A DNA stretch of 64,000 bases from Tsuneonella deserti (GTDB lineage Bacteria > Pseudomonadota > Alphaproteobacteria > Sphingomonadales > Sphingomonadaceae). A program made the translations under genes and the position numbers. This document shows, in pieces, positions 8,823 to 15,526 of the stretch. The stretch covers positions 1,313,001-1,377,000 of the forward strand of contig NZ_BMKL01000001.1 of NCBI RefSeq assembly GCF_014644315.1, written 5' to 3'. How positions within the stretch are numbered: position 1 is the first letter of the stretch; each line of letters starts with the position of its first letter. The notes beneath the pieces are model-generated. The model was not told the origin of the DNA. It saw only the letters and a program-made list of their open reading frames with translations, and ran no database searches.

Positions 8823-9256
8823 ATGCGCATCAGGCAGTCGGCATCGTGATGATCGAGGACGACGAAGGCCACGCCCGGCTGATCGAAAAGAATATCCGAC
8901 GCGCCGGCATATCGAACGACATCCGTCACTTCGTTGATGGCACCAGCGCGCTCGAATATCTGCACAACGATCCGGCCGGCCCGTCCAGCGGCGCGCCAGT
9001 GATGGTTCTTCTGGATCTCAACCTGCCGGACATGAGCGGCACCGCCATCCTCGAGAAGATCAAGAACGACCCCAGGCTGCGGCGCACTCCCGTGGTCGTC
9101 CTGACTACGACCGATGACAAGGTGGAGATCCAGCGCTGCTATGACCTCGGCTGTAACGTCTACATCACCAAGCCGGTCAACTATGAAAGCTTTGCTGACG
9201 CGATCCGCCAGCTGGGCCTCTTCCTGGCGGTGATCCAGGTCCCCGAGGTTGAGTAG
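8819..9256 (+). CDS. Single-domain response regulator, Rcp1-like
   Basis: This is a stand-alone receiver of 145 residues with no output domain. The acidic pair Glu-Asp-Asp sits at about 13-15, the phospho-acceptor is Asp66 in Leu-Leu-Asp-Leu-Asn-Leu-Pro, the conserved Thr region is at 96-98 and the conserved Lys is Lys118 in Ile-Thr-Lys-Pro. The overall layout and the Asp-Leu-Gly-Cys-Asn segment resemble Rcp1-type receivers that pair with kinases of the preceding type. The start overlaps the kinase stop by 4 bases, so the two are translationally coupled and almost certainly partners. It probably acts by phosphotransfer or by binding another protein. Confidence 0.88.
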   Translation: MNAHQAVGIVMIEDDEGHARLIEKNIRRAGISNDIRHFVDGTSALEYLHNDPAGPSSGAPVMVLLDLNLPDMSGTAILEKIKNDPRLRRTPVVVLTTTDDKVEIQRCYDLGCNVYITKPVNYESFADAIRQLGLFLAVIQVPEVE

Positions 9257-9342
9257 CAATAGCCGGCCCGCGGATCCTCTACGTTGACGACGACGACGGC
9301 CTGCGCCGTCTGACGCAGCGCGCCCTTATCAGGCGTGGTTTC
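9249..9342 (+). other. Displaced 5' end of the receiver/HWE kinase gene (apparent +1-base frameshift)
   Basis: A TTG at 9249-9251 overlaps the end of the preceding receiver gene in the usual coupled fashion and reads Met-Ser-Ser-Asn-Ser-Arg-Pro before losing frame and stopping near 9285. The frame of the downstream kinase gene is open from 9253 and encodes Arg-Ile-Leu-Tyr-Val-Asp-Asp-Asp-Asp, the expected first strand and acidic pocket of a receiver, but it has no ATG, GTG or TTG before 9343. Removing one C from the CCC run at 9267-9269 joins the two parts perfectly. Confidence 0.7.
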
Positions 9343-10296
9343 GTGGTCGAAGTGGCGGAAAATGCCGAGACGGGGATGGCACGCCTTCGTGAGGAGGAGT
9401 TCGACCTTGTCGCGATAGATCACTCCATGCCGGGCCGAAGCGGGCTCGAGATGCTGTCAGACATCGTGGCGCTGGAAGAGCACCCGCCGGTGGTGTTCGT
9501 CACTGGCAACGATGACACCGCTGTTGCGGTGAAGGCGCTCCACGCCGGCGCGCTGGACTTCGTGGTGAAGACCGTTGGCGACAGCTTCTTCGACATGCTC
9601 GACGGGCGGTTCCGCCAGGCATTGTCCCGCGACAGGCTCGAGCAGGAAAAGCGACTGGCGGAAAGCAACCTTCGCGAGGCAAACGAGCGGCTCGAAATGA
9701 TGGTCCGCGAGGTCCACCACCGCGTCTCGAACAGCTTGCAGATGGTGCTCAGTTTCGTTTCGATGCAGGGCAAGCAGTCGAAGGAGCCCGCCGTCCGCTC
9801 CGCCCTTGAGGACATCCAGAACCGGATCAAGGCGATCAGCAAAGTTCACCAGCGGCTTTACACTCGCGGCGATCTCAACACGATCGATCTCGACGCTTAC
9901 CTGGCCACGCTCGTGGAAGACCTGCGGCAGAGCCTGCCCGCACCGATCGAGATATCGCTGACGGCCGATCCGGTGACCGTGACACCCGATACCGCCGTAT
10001 CGATCGGCGTGATCGTCAACGAACTCGTGAGCAATGCGGCCAAATACGCTTTCGAGCCAGGTCAGCGAGGCCGGGTTTCGATCACGTTGAAGGCCGTAGC
10101 GGATGGGGAGTTTACCCTCTCCGTGGAGGACGATGGCCAAGGCATTCGCAAGGGAAGCGAGCCGGCTGGCACTGGCTTCGGCACCCGCATCGTGGATGCC
10201 ATCGCGCGAAGCCTCCGCACAAAGGTGGTGATGCTGGACGGAAGCCGCGGCACTGCGATGCAGATCACCGTGAAGAAGGCCTCCGAACGGGACTGA
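9343..10296 (+). CDS. Receiver domain plus HWE/HisKA_2-type histidine kinase (5' end frameshifted)
   Basis: From the first ordinary in-frame start (GTG at 9343) the product is 317 residues. It carries most of a receiver (phospho-acceptor Asp26 in Ala-Ile-Asp-His-Ser-Met-Pro-Gly, the Thr in Val-Thr-Gly-Asn, and Lys in Val-Val-Lys-Thr), a coiled coil (about 90-120), a HisKA_2/HWE-like dimerization domain (Glu-Val-His-His-Arg-Val-Ser-Asn near 123-130) and a HATPase domain (Asn-Glu-Leu-Val-Ser-Asn-Ala; Gly-Thr-Gly-Phe-Gly). Starting at 9343 would delete the first strand and the acidic metal pocket of the receiver, so the native protein very probably starts at TTG 9249 (see the separate entry). 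It is likely the third component of the kinase/receiver cassette. This may be a true mutation or a one-base sequence error. Confidence 0.8.
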   Translation: MVEVAENAETGMARLREEEFDLVAIDHSMPGRSGLEMLSDIVALEEHPPVVFVTGNDDTAVAVKALHAGALDFVVKTVGDSFFDMLDGRFRQALSRDRLEQEKRLAESNLREANERLEMMVREVHHRVSNSLQMVLSFVSMQGKQSKEPAVRSALEDIQNRIKAISKVHQRLYTRGDLNTIDLDAYLATLVEDLRQSLPAPIEISLTADPVTVTPDTAVSIGVIVNELVSNAAKYAFEPGQRGRVSITLKAVADGEFTLSVEDDGQGIRKGSEPAGTGFGTRIVDAIARSLRTKVVMLDGSRGTAMQITVKKASERD

Positions 10297-10385
10297 GGCC
10301 TGGCCCGGCAAGGTGCCCGATCCCTTTCCCCACGAACCCTACTGGTGGAGCAACCCGCGCTTGCAGTTGCGCGGTTTGCCGCTTA

Positions 10386-10402
10386 CCGCTTACGTAAAGC
10401 GG
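10386..10402. promoter_or_regulatory. Inverted repeat upstream of the MoxR gene
   Basis: CCGCTT at 10386-10391 and AAGCGG at 10397-10402 form a perfect 6-base inverted repeat around ACGTA; its centre also contains the 8-base palindrome TTACGTAA. It ends 16 bases before the MoxR ATG, with an AAAGGA ribosome site in between. A related palindrome with TTTACG / CGTAAA arms lies before the VWA partner gene. An operator is possible, but unproven. Confidence 0.35.
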
Positions 10403-10418
10403 GAAAGGAAAACCGGGT

Positions 10419-11270
10419 ATGGTCGAGCGTTTCGAGGGAACCAGCAGCTACATTGCGACCGAGGACCTGAAGGTCGCCGTCAACGCCGCGGTGACCTTGC
10501 GCCGCCCGCTGCTCGTCAAGGGCGAGCCAGGCACCGGAAAGACGGTTCTTGCCTACGAGATCGCCAAGGCGATCGACGCCCCGCTCATCGAATGGAACGT
10601 CAAGTCGACAACCAAGGCTCACCAGGGGCTGTACGAATACGACGCCGTGGCCCGCCTGCGCGATGGCCAACTGGGTGACGAGCGCGTTCACGACATCAGA
10701 AACTACATCAAGCGCGGCAAGCTGTGGGACGCCTTCACCTCGCCCCAGCTCCCGGTATTGCTGATCGATGAGATCGACAAGGCCGACATCGAGTTTCCGA
10801 ACGACCTGCTGCAGGAACTCGATCGCATGCGCTTCGACGTTTATGAAACGCAGGAGACTATCGCGGCCAAGGAACGGCCCATCGTGGTCATCACCTCGAA
10901 CAATGAAAAGGAACTGCCGGACGCGTTCCTGCGCCGCTGCTTCTTCCACTACATCAAGTTCCCCGACCGTGACACCATGCGCGAGATCATCGAGGTCCAT
11001 TACCCCGGCATCCAGAAGATCCTCGTCTCGAAGGCGATGGACGTGTTCTACGAAATCCGCGACGTGCCCGGTCTCAAGAAAAAACCTTCGACCAGCGAGC
11101 TGCTCGATTGGCTCAAGCTGCTGCTGAACGAGGACATGCCGCTCGAAGTGTTGCAGGACCGCGACCCAACGAAGGCGATTCCGCCGCTGCATGGCGCGCT
11201 GCTCAAGAACGAGCAGGACGTTATGCTGTTCGAGCGGCTTGCCTTCATGGCGCGGCGCCAGGGCGCCTGA
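10419..11270 (+). CDS. MoxR family AAA+ ATPase
   Basis: This 283-residue AAA+ ATPase of the MoxR/CoxD type has Walker A Gly-Glu-Pro-Gly-Thr-Gly-Lys-Thr at 35-42, Walker B Leu-Leu-Ile-Asp-Glu-Ile-Asp at about 114-120, a sensor-1 Thr-Ser-Asn and an arginine-finger region Phe-Leu-Arg-Arg-Cys. Family members act as chaperone-like ATPases that mature metalloenzymes or membrane complexes, nearly always with a von Willebrand factor A partner. That partner appears here as the gene at 13.9-15.1 kb, separated by three other genes. Start: ATG 10419 with a strong AAAGGA site upstream. The client is unknown; CoxDE-like pairs serve carbon-monoxide-type oxidoreductases, but none is in the window. Confidence 0.88.
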   Translation: MVERFEGTSSYIATEDLKVAVNAAVTLRRPLLVKGEPGTGKTVLAYEIAKAIDAPLIEWNVKSTTKAHQGLYEYDAVARLRDGQLGDERVHDIRNYIKRGKLWDAFTSPQLPVLLIDEIDKADIEFPNDLLQELDRMRFDVYETQETIAAKERPIVVITSNNEKELPDAFLRRCFFHYIKFPDRDTMREIIEVHYPGIQKILVSKAMDVFYEIRDVPGLKKKPSTSELLDWLKLLLNEDMPLEVLQDRDPTKAIPPLHGALLKNEQDVMLFERLAFMARRQGA

Positions 11271-11275
11271 GGCGA

Positions 11276-11980
11276 GTGCTTCGCGCTGGCTGGGGGAGCT
11301 GGCGCGCCTGTCTTTGCTGGGGCGTGGCGACGCTGATCGTATCGCAATGCCTTTCACTGATCCTGCCCCAGGGGCTGGCGCATCCGATACCGGGTGCGCC
11401 GATCTCCAGTCCGGTGCTGGCCTTCGAGTTCGCTCGCACCCCTGCGGACCTTGAAGGCATCTTTGGTGGACCCGGCGATCCCTCGCGAGGGCTGCGCATC
11501 ACCTCGATGGATCGCGGCAACCTCTTCGATTACGTATTCATGATCGCATACGGCTCGTTCGTACTGGCGTTCTTCGCTTCCACGGCCCGCTCCACCGGCA
11601 CAACGGGTTGGTGGCTCGCCGGCGCTCTTGGCCCACTCGCAGCTCTTGCCGACGCGGTGGAAAACGCGCTGCTCCTGTCCATGACCCGGAAACTCGCGTC
11701 CCCTGAAAGCGAGCTGGGTTTTCTGCCGTATCCCGTGTGGACCAAGTTCGGTTTGCTGGCACTTGCGAGCGGTTTTGCCGCGGCGGCATTGATGCGCCAG
11801 CGTGCCTGGTTGCTCGGACTCTTCTGCGTTTCGCCGCTCCTCGCAGTTCCTGTCGGTCTCACCGCGCCATTCCACTGGGGCGAGGCGGCGGTAGGGACGA
11901 TCGCGGTCGCGTGGATCGCGATGCTGCTCTGGTCAGCTTGGCAGGTCTGGTCTTCCCGCGCCGCGAGCGCCGCGACTTAG
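11276..11980 (+). CDS. Hypothetical membrane protein
   Basis: I do not recognise this 234-residue protein. It has a hydrophobic segment near residues 15-35, an outward loop of about 50 residues rich in Pro/Gly, then four further hydrophobic segments (about 85-105, 120-140, 160-178, 205-225), so five transmembrane helices are likely. The frame extends upstream into the MoxR gene, but GTG 11276, five bases after the MoxR stop with a GAGG just before it, is the natural start. The tight spacing suggests co-transcription with the MoxR ATPase and possibly a membrane partner for it. GTG 11324 is an alternative start that would remove the first hydrophobic segment. Confidence 0.65.
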   Translation: MLRAGWGSWRACLCWGVATLIVSQCLSLILPQGLAHPIPGAPISSPVLAFEFARTPADLEGIFGGPGDPSRGLRITSMDRGNLFDYVFMIAYGSFVLAFFASTARSTGTTGWWLAGALGPLAALADAVENALLLSMTRKLASPESELGFLPYPVWTKFGLLALASGFAAAALMRQRAWLLGLFCVSPLLAVPVGLTAPFHWGEAAVGTIAVAWIAMLLWSAWQVWSSRAASAAT

Positions 11981-12018
11981 GTATTCACCGCGCCTGAAAT
12001 GCGTTGCGGTTCGTCATC

Positions 12019-12052
12019 CAAGCTGGGTAGATCACCTGCAAGCTAAATAGAT
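12019..12052. repeat. Two 14-base direct repeats upstream of a PilZ gene
   Basis: CAAGCTnnnTAGAT occurs at 12019-12032 and again at 12039-12052, with start points exactly 20 bases apart (about two helical turns). The second copy ends 26 bases before the PilZ start at 12079. Spacing and position suit a tandem binding site for a transcription factor; no factor can be named. Confidence 0.45.
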
Positions 12053-12078
12053 GCAGCGGGCGCAGGCGAGGTGACGGT

Positions 12079-12372
12079 ATGGGCGAGGGGCGGAAAGACG
12101 GCCGGCACCCGGTGGAAGTATGGGGCCACTATCGCACCCCCGCGGGAATCAAGCGCGACGTTCCGATCAAGGATTTGTCGGAAACGGGATGCCGCTTCTT
12201 CGACAAGTTCTCCAGCCTTCTGCCAGGCTCGGAAATCACCCTTCGCATCGAAACGCTTGGTCCCTTCCCCGCCACGGTTCGCTGGCAGGAAGGGGGATAT
12301 GTCGGCGCCGAATTCCAGAACCGCCTTTACGGCCCCACCTTCGACCATATTCGCCTGCGGTTGACGCGCTAG
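12079..12372 (+). CDS. PilZ domain protein (97 aa)
   Basis: This is a single PilZ domain. The N-terminal basic motif (Arg-Lys-Asp-Gly-Arg-His-Pro) stands in place of the classical RxxxR loop, and a Leu-Ser-Glu-Thr-Gly-Cys-Arg-Phe stretch takes the place of the (D/N)xSxxG motif, so cyclic-di-GMP binding is possible but not assured. The rest is the six-strand barrel ending in a Gly-Ala-Glu-Phe segment. Stand-alone PilZ proteins act as c-di-GMP receivers affecting motility, adhesion or polysaccharide. It faces the chemotaxis transducer gene across a 12-base convergent gap. Two more PilZ genes occur in this window (20.8 and 34.1 kb). Confidence 0.82.
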   Translation: MGEGRKDGRHPVEVWGHYRTPAGIKRDVPIKDLSETGCRFFDKFSSLLPGSEITLRIETLGPFPATVRWQEGGYVGAEFQNRLYGPTFDHIRLRLTR

Positions 12373-12384
12373 GCGCCCGCTCTT

Positions 12385-13782
12385 TTAAAGGACGTAGGCA
12401 AGCTCGAAGTCGCCCCAGCGCCGGCCGTCGATGACGAGAGGCACGTACACGTTGCGCACGATCTCGTAAGTCATGCCGTCGCCTTCCTGGCGATAGACCG
12501 CCATCATGTAGGGCGCGGTGCTGCTCTTTGCCTTCCGATCGATCGCGTCGAGCAGGATGCGGCCGTTCCGGCAGTACTTGGTGTCGTGCGCCAGGTCGCC
12601 GGTGGGCGCGCGCGACCGGTCGGTGATGTGCGTCGGCAGGAACCCGTTCATGTCGGCCTGGCTGCACATCTTGACCGCCCCGCCTTCAGCCACGACGCGA
12701 TCGTTTACCGGGCGCCAGTTGGCGTCGGCCCAATCGCTGAGTGCTGTCCGGAACCGCTTCGGATTGCTGCCGGGAACCTCGCGGTAGGAATGATCGAACA
12801 GTGCATCCACTGTTAGCCGGCGTTCCGAGAGGGCGGCTTCGGCACGCTCGACAATCTCGCGGGCGAAGCCCTGGGCCTTGTCGACCATCGCGCTGTCCGC
12901 GGGCGAAAGGCCGGCCTTGACGATCTCGTCGAACATGGCGCTGGCGGTCAGCTCGAGGTTTTCGATCCGCGTATGAGCCGCGGAAAGCTTGGTTTCGTTG
13001 TCCACTGCCGCGCGGTCGAACGAATCTAGCACCGTCTGGACCGCATGAACATGATTGCTGATGGTGGCGGTCGCGCGGGTGATCTGGTCGTTCTGGCCAT
13101 CGACCTCGACGATCAATTCGTTCACCGACCGCATCGTGTGATGGATCTGGCCCACCGAGGCCTTGGCGGCCCCGCTCTCGCGCGCGCCGCGCTCGATCTT
13201 CGCGATCACTTCATCGGCTTCCTGGCCCAGAGTATCGATAGTCCGGCCAATCTCCTCGGTCGCCCGCCGGGTGTCGTTGGCAAGGCTTTTCACCTCGCTG
13301 GCCACGACGGCGAAAGTGCGGCCCGAATCCCCGGCCCGCATCGCTTCGATGGTCGCGTTGAGGGCCAGGATGTTGGTGGTCTCGGCGATCTGCTCGATCT
13401 CCTGGGCGCTGCGGCGGACCTGCGCCATCGCCGCGGCGAAACCGGTGACGTGCTGGGTAAGGGTCTCGACCAGTTCGAGCAGACCGGTAATCTGGTCGAG
13501 CGACGACTGGATGAGCGAGGAGCCTTCGGAAAGCCGCTCGATCGCGCGTTCGGAAAGCAATCGTGCTTCGTCGCTCGCTTGAGCAACCTTCATCTGGTCC
13601 GTTTCGAGGCCCGCCACCGTTTCCTGCAGGGCGGAGTGTTCGTCTCGCAGTTTCTCTGACGAGACCATGACTGCATGAATGATGCCGGCAACATCGGTAC
13701 AACCGACCGTCACCTCGCCACAGCTGGCGGAAATGCGCTCGATTCCGTGTCCTGCGGCAACGTTGATTTGCTGGTGTTCCAT
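12385..13782 (-). CDS. Soluble methyl-accepting chemotaxis-type transducer
   Basis: This 465-residue protein has no transmembrane segment. A coiled-coil MCP signalling domain occupies about residues 60-290, with the conserved hairpin tip around Glu-Gln-Ile-Ala-Glu-Thr-Thr-Asn-Ile-Leu-Ala-Leu-Asn-Ala-Thr-Ile-Glu-Ala. The C-terminal 150 residues form a globular domain that looks Cache/PAS-like, containing three cysteines and several His/Asp residues (around Cys-Ser-Gln-Ala-Asp-Met-Asn and His-Asp-Thr-Lys-Tyr-Cys-Arg-Asn-Gly). The order, signalling first and sensor last, is opposite to classical receptors. It presumably controls CheA from the cytoplasm in response to an internal signal. A CtrA-like site lies about 55 bases upstream. 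No che genes are nearby. Confidence 0.85.
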   Translation of the reverse strand: MEHQQINVAAGHGIERISASCGEVTVGCTDVAGIIHAVMVSSEKLRDEHSALQETVAGLETDQMKVAQASDEARLLSERAIERLSEGSSLIQSSLDQITGLLELVETLTQHVTGFAAAMAQVRRSAQEIEQIAETTNILALNATIEAMRAGDSGRTFAVVASEVKSLANDTRRATEEIGRTIDTLGQEADEVIAKIERGARESGAAKASVGQIHHTMRSVNELIVEVDGQNDQITRATATISNHVHAVQTVLDSFDRAAVDNETKLSAAHTRIENLELTASAMFDEIVKAGLSPADSAMVDKAQGFAREIVERAEAALSERRLTVDALFDHSYREVPGSNPKRFRTALSDWADANWRPVNDRVVAEGGAVKMCSQADMNGFLPTHITDRSRAPTGDLAHDTKYCRNGRILLDAIDRKAKSSTAPYMMAVYRQEGDGMTYEIVRNVYVPLVIDGRRWGDFELAYVL

Positions 13783-13836
13783 TCGGCCTGCGTGCGCCCC
13801 TTCGCGTGGTGTTGCGCATGGCTTAGGGCCCCATGG

Positions 13837-13851
13837 TTAGCGAAGCTTTAA
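13837..13851. promoter_or_regulatory. CtrA-like binding site between the MCP and VWA genes
   Basis: TTAG-N7-TTAA at 13837-13851 matches 7 of 8 positions of the CtrA consensus TTAA-N7-TTAA. It lies 55 bases upstream of the MCP start, near a -35 position for that gene, and 54 bases upstream of the VWA gene. CtrA commonly controls motility and chemotaxis genes in alphaproteobacteria. Pattern match only. Confidence 0.4.
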
Positions 13852-13874
13852 GCGGTCACACGGAAGGGTCCGGC

Positions 13875-13890
13875 TTTACGCTGGCGTAAA
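13875..13890. promoter_or_regulatory. Inverted repeat just before the VWA gene
   Basis: TTTACGC at 13875-13881 and GCGTAAA at 13884-13890 form a perfect 7-base inverted repeat around TG, extended outward by CGG / CCG with one unpaired base. It ends 15 bases before the first possible start of the VWA gene, where no Shine-Dalgarno sequence is visible. Its arms resemble the palindrome before the MoxR gene. Confidence 0.4.
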
Positions 13891-13917
13891 CCGACCGCGC
13901 GCGATATGCTTTCTCTC

Positions 13918-15099
13918 ATGTTCTTCAACTTCGTCGACGAGCTACGCGCCGCCGGGATCCCGGCCAGCTTCAAGGAGCACCTTACGCTGCTCGAGGCGCT
14001 GGAAAAGGATGTCATCGAGCAGACGCCGGAGGCCTTTTACTACCTCTCGCGCGCCACTTTCGTGAAGGACGAGGGACTGATCGACCGGTTCGACCAGGTT
14101 TTCCAGAAGGTGTTCAAGGGAATCCTGACTGATTACGGCCAGCAGAAAGTCGATATCCCGGAAGAGTGGCTGAAGGCCGTCGCCGAAAAGTTTCTCACCC
14201 CGGAAGAGATGGAGGCGATCAAGTCGCTCGGCTCGTGGGACGAGATCATGGAGACGCTCAAACAGCGGATCGAGGAGCAACAGAAGCGCCACCAGGGGGG
14301 CAACAAGTGGGTCGGAACGGGCGGGACGAGCCCGTTCGGCAACGGCGGCTACAATCCCGAAGGTGTTCGTATCGGCGGTGAGAGCCAGCACAAGCGCGCT
14401 CTCAAGGTATGGGAGAAGCGCGAGTTCAAGAACCTCGACAATACCCGCGAGCTTGGCACGCGTAACATCAAGATGGCCCTACGCCGCCTGCGCCGCTTCG
14501 CGCGGGAGGGCGCCGCCGACGAACTCGATCTCGAGGCCACGATCGAAGGCACTGCCAAGCAGGGCTGGCTCGACATCCACATGCGGCCCGAGCGGCACAA
14601 TGCGGTGAAGCTGCTGCTGTTTCTCGACGTAGGCGGATCGATGGACCCGTTCATCAAGCTGGTGGAAGAGCTGTTCAGCGCCGCCACCGCCGAATTCAAG
14701 AACCTGGAATTCTTCTACTTCCACAACTGTCTTTACGAAGGCGTGTGGAAGGATAACCGACGCCGCTGGGCCGAGCGAACGAAAACCTGGGACGTGCTCC
14801 ACAAGTTCGGGCACGACTACAAGATCGTGTTCGTGGGTGACGCGGCGATGAGCCCGTACGAGATCACTCATCCCGGTGGCAGCGTCGAACACATGAACGA
14901 GGAAGCCGGCGCAACCTGGCTGCACCGTGTCACCAGCACTTACCCCGCGACCGTCTGGTTAAATCCGGTGCCCGAGCAGCAGTGGGGCTATTCGCAGTCG
15001 ACCAAGCTCATCAAGCAGTTGCTGAGCGACCGGATGTATCCCCTTACCCTCGACGGGTTGGACGAAGCGATGCGGGAGTTGAGCCGCAAGCAGGGCTGA
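13918..15099 (+). CDS. VWA domain-containing protein, CoxE-like partner of MoxR
   Basis: This 393-residue protein has an N-terminal helical half and a C-terminal von Willebrand factor A domain whose MIDAS motif reads Asp-Val-Gly-Gly-Ser-Met (DxGxS) near residues 237-242. A Gly/Asn-rich loop lies around 130-150. It belongs to the VWA/CoxE group that partners MoxR ATPases in metal- or cofactor-dependent assembly. In related genomes the two genes are usually adjacent; here 2.6 kb with three genes separates them. The frame opens at ATG 13906, but the family normally begins Met-Phe-Phe-x-Phe-Val-Asp-Glu-Leu, so ATG 13918 is preferred. Neither start has a clear Shine-Dalgarno sequence. Confidence 0.87.
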   Translation: MFFNFVDELRAAGIPASFKEHLTLLEALEKDVIEQTPEAFYYLSRATFVKDEGLIDRFDQVFQKVFKGILTDYGQQKVDIPEEWLKAVAEKFLTPEEMEAIKSLGSWDEIMETLKQRIEEQQKRHQGGNKWVGTGGTSPFGNGGYNPEGVRIGGESQHKRALKVWEKREFKNLDNTRELGTRNIKMALRRLRRFAREGAADELDLEATIEGTAKQGWLDIHMRPERHNAVKLLLFLDVGGSMDPFIKLVEELFSAATAEFKNLEFFYFHNCLYEGVWKDNRRRWAERTKTWDVLHKFGHDYKIVFVGDAAMSPYEITHPGGSVEHMNEEAGATWLHRVTSTYPATVWLNPVPEQQWGYSQSTKLIKQLLSDRMYPLTLDGLDEAMRELSRKQG

Positions 15100-15127
15100 G
15101 ACAGGATCGCCCCGAGGAGTGCCGCTC

Positions 15128-15475
15128 ATGCGACTGATGTTACTTCCCTTGTGTTCGGCTGCGGCTATTGCGGCCCCCACGGTCGAGCCGGATACCATGC
15201 TGCCTGGCTACCGGGAGCAGGCTCAGCGATGGAGCAGCCTCGAGACCGCCGTGGCCAAGAAGGAATGCGCCGATCGCATCGAACAGGTCCGCAGCGCCGC
15301 CGGGCAACCCAGACTGGACCACGTTCCGGCCAGCGCCGAACGCCCGCTCCTGATTGCCGCGGTCGACAAGCGCATCGATGACTGCCCCGTCATGGTGATG
15401 AGGTACGATATCAACGATTTGCGCCCCCTTCCCGCCCCGGCGGAAGGTCCGGTTCGCCTCGAACCCGCTCGCTGA
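15128..15475 (+). CDS. Small exported hypothetical protein
   Basis: This protein of 115 residues starts at ATG 15128, chosen because GAGGAG ends eight bases upstream. It has a short signal peptide with a probable Ala-x-Ala cleavage near residue 18, then a helical region with one cysteine, and a second cysteine in an Ile-Asp-Asp-Cys-Pro-Val strand; the two could form a disulfide in the periplasm. No domain is recognised. It lies 28 bases after the VWA gene in the same direction and may be co-transcribed with it. Confidence 0.65.
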   Translation: MRLMLLPLCSAAAIAAPTVEPDTMLPGYREQAQRWSSLETAVAKKECADRIEQVRSAAGQPRLDHVPASAERPLLIAAVDKRIDDCPVMVMRYDINDLRPLPAPAEGPVRLEPAR

Positions 15476-15526
15476 GGAGGAACAGGCGTAGCGCGCGGCT
15501 CTCTTGCCGCCTAAGGGGCGCGCAAG

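Noticed and set aside
10313..10678. A 121-residue open frame starting in the gap before MoxR
   Set aside because: Its second half lies out of frame inside the MoxR gene and becomes Arg-rich, and the first 35 residues match nothing known, so it is not listed as a gene.
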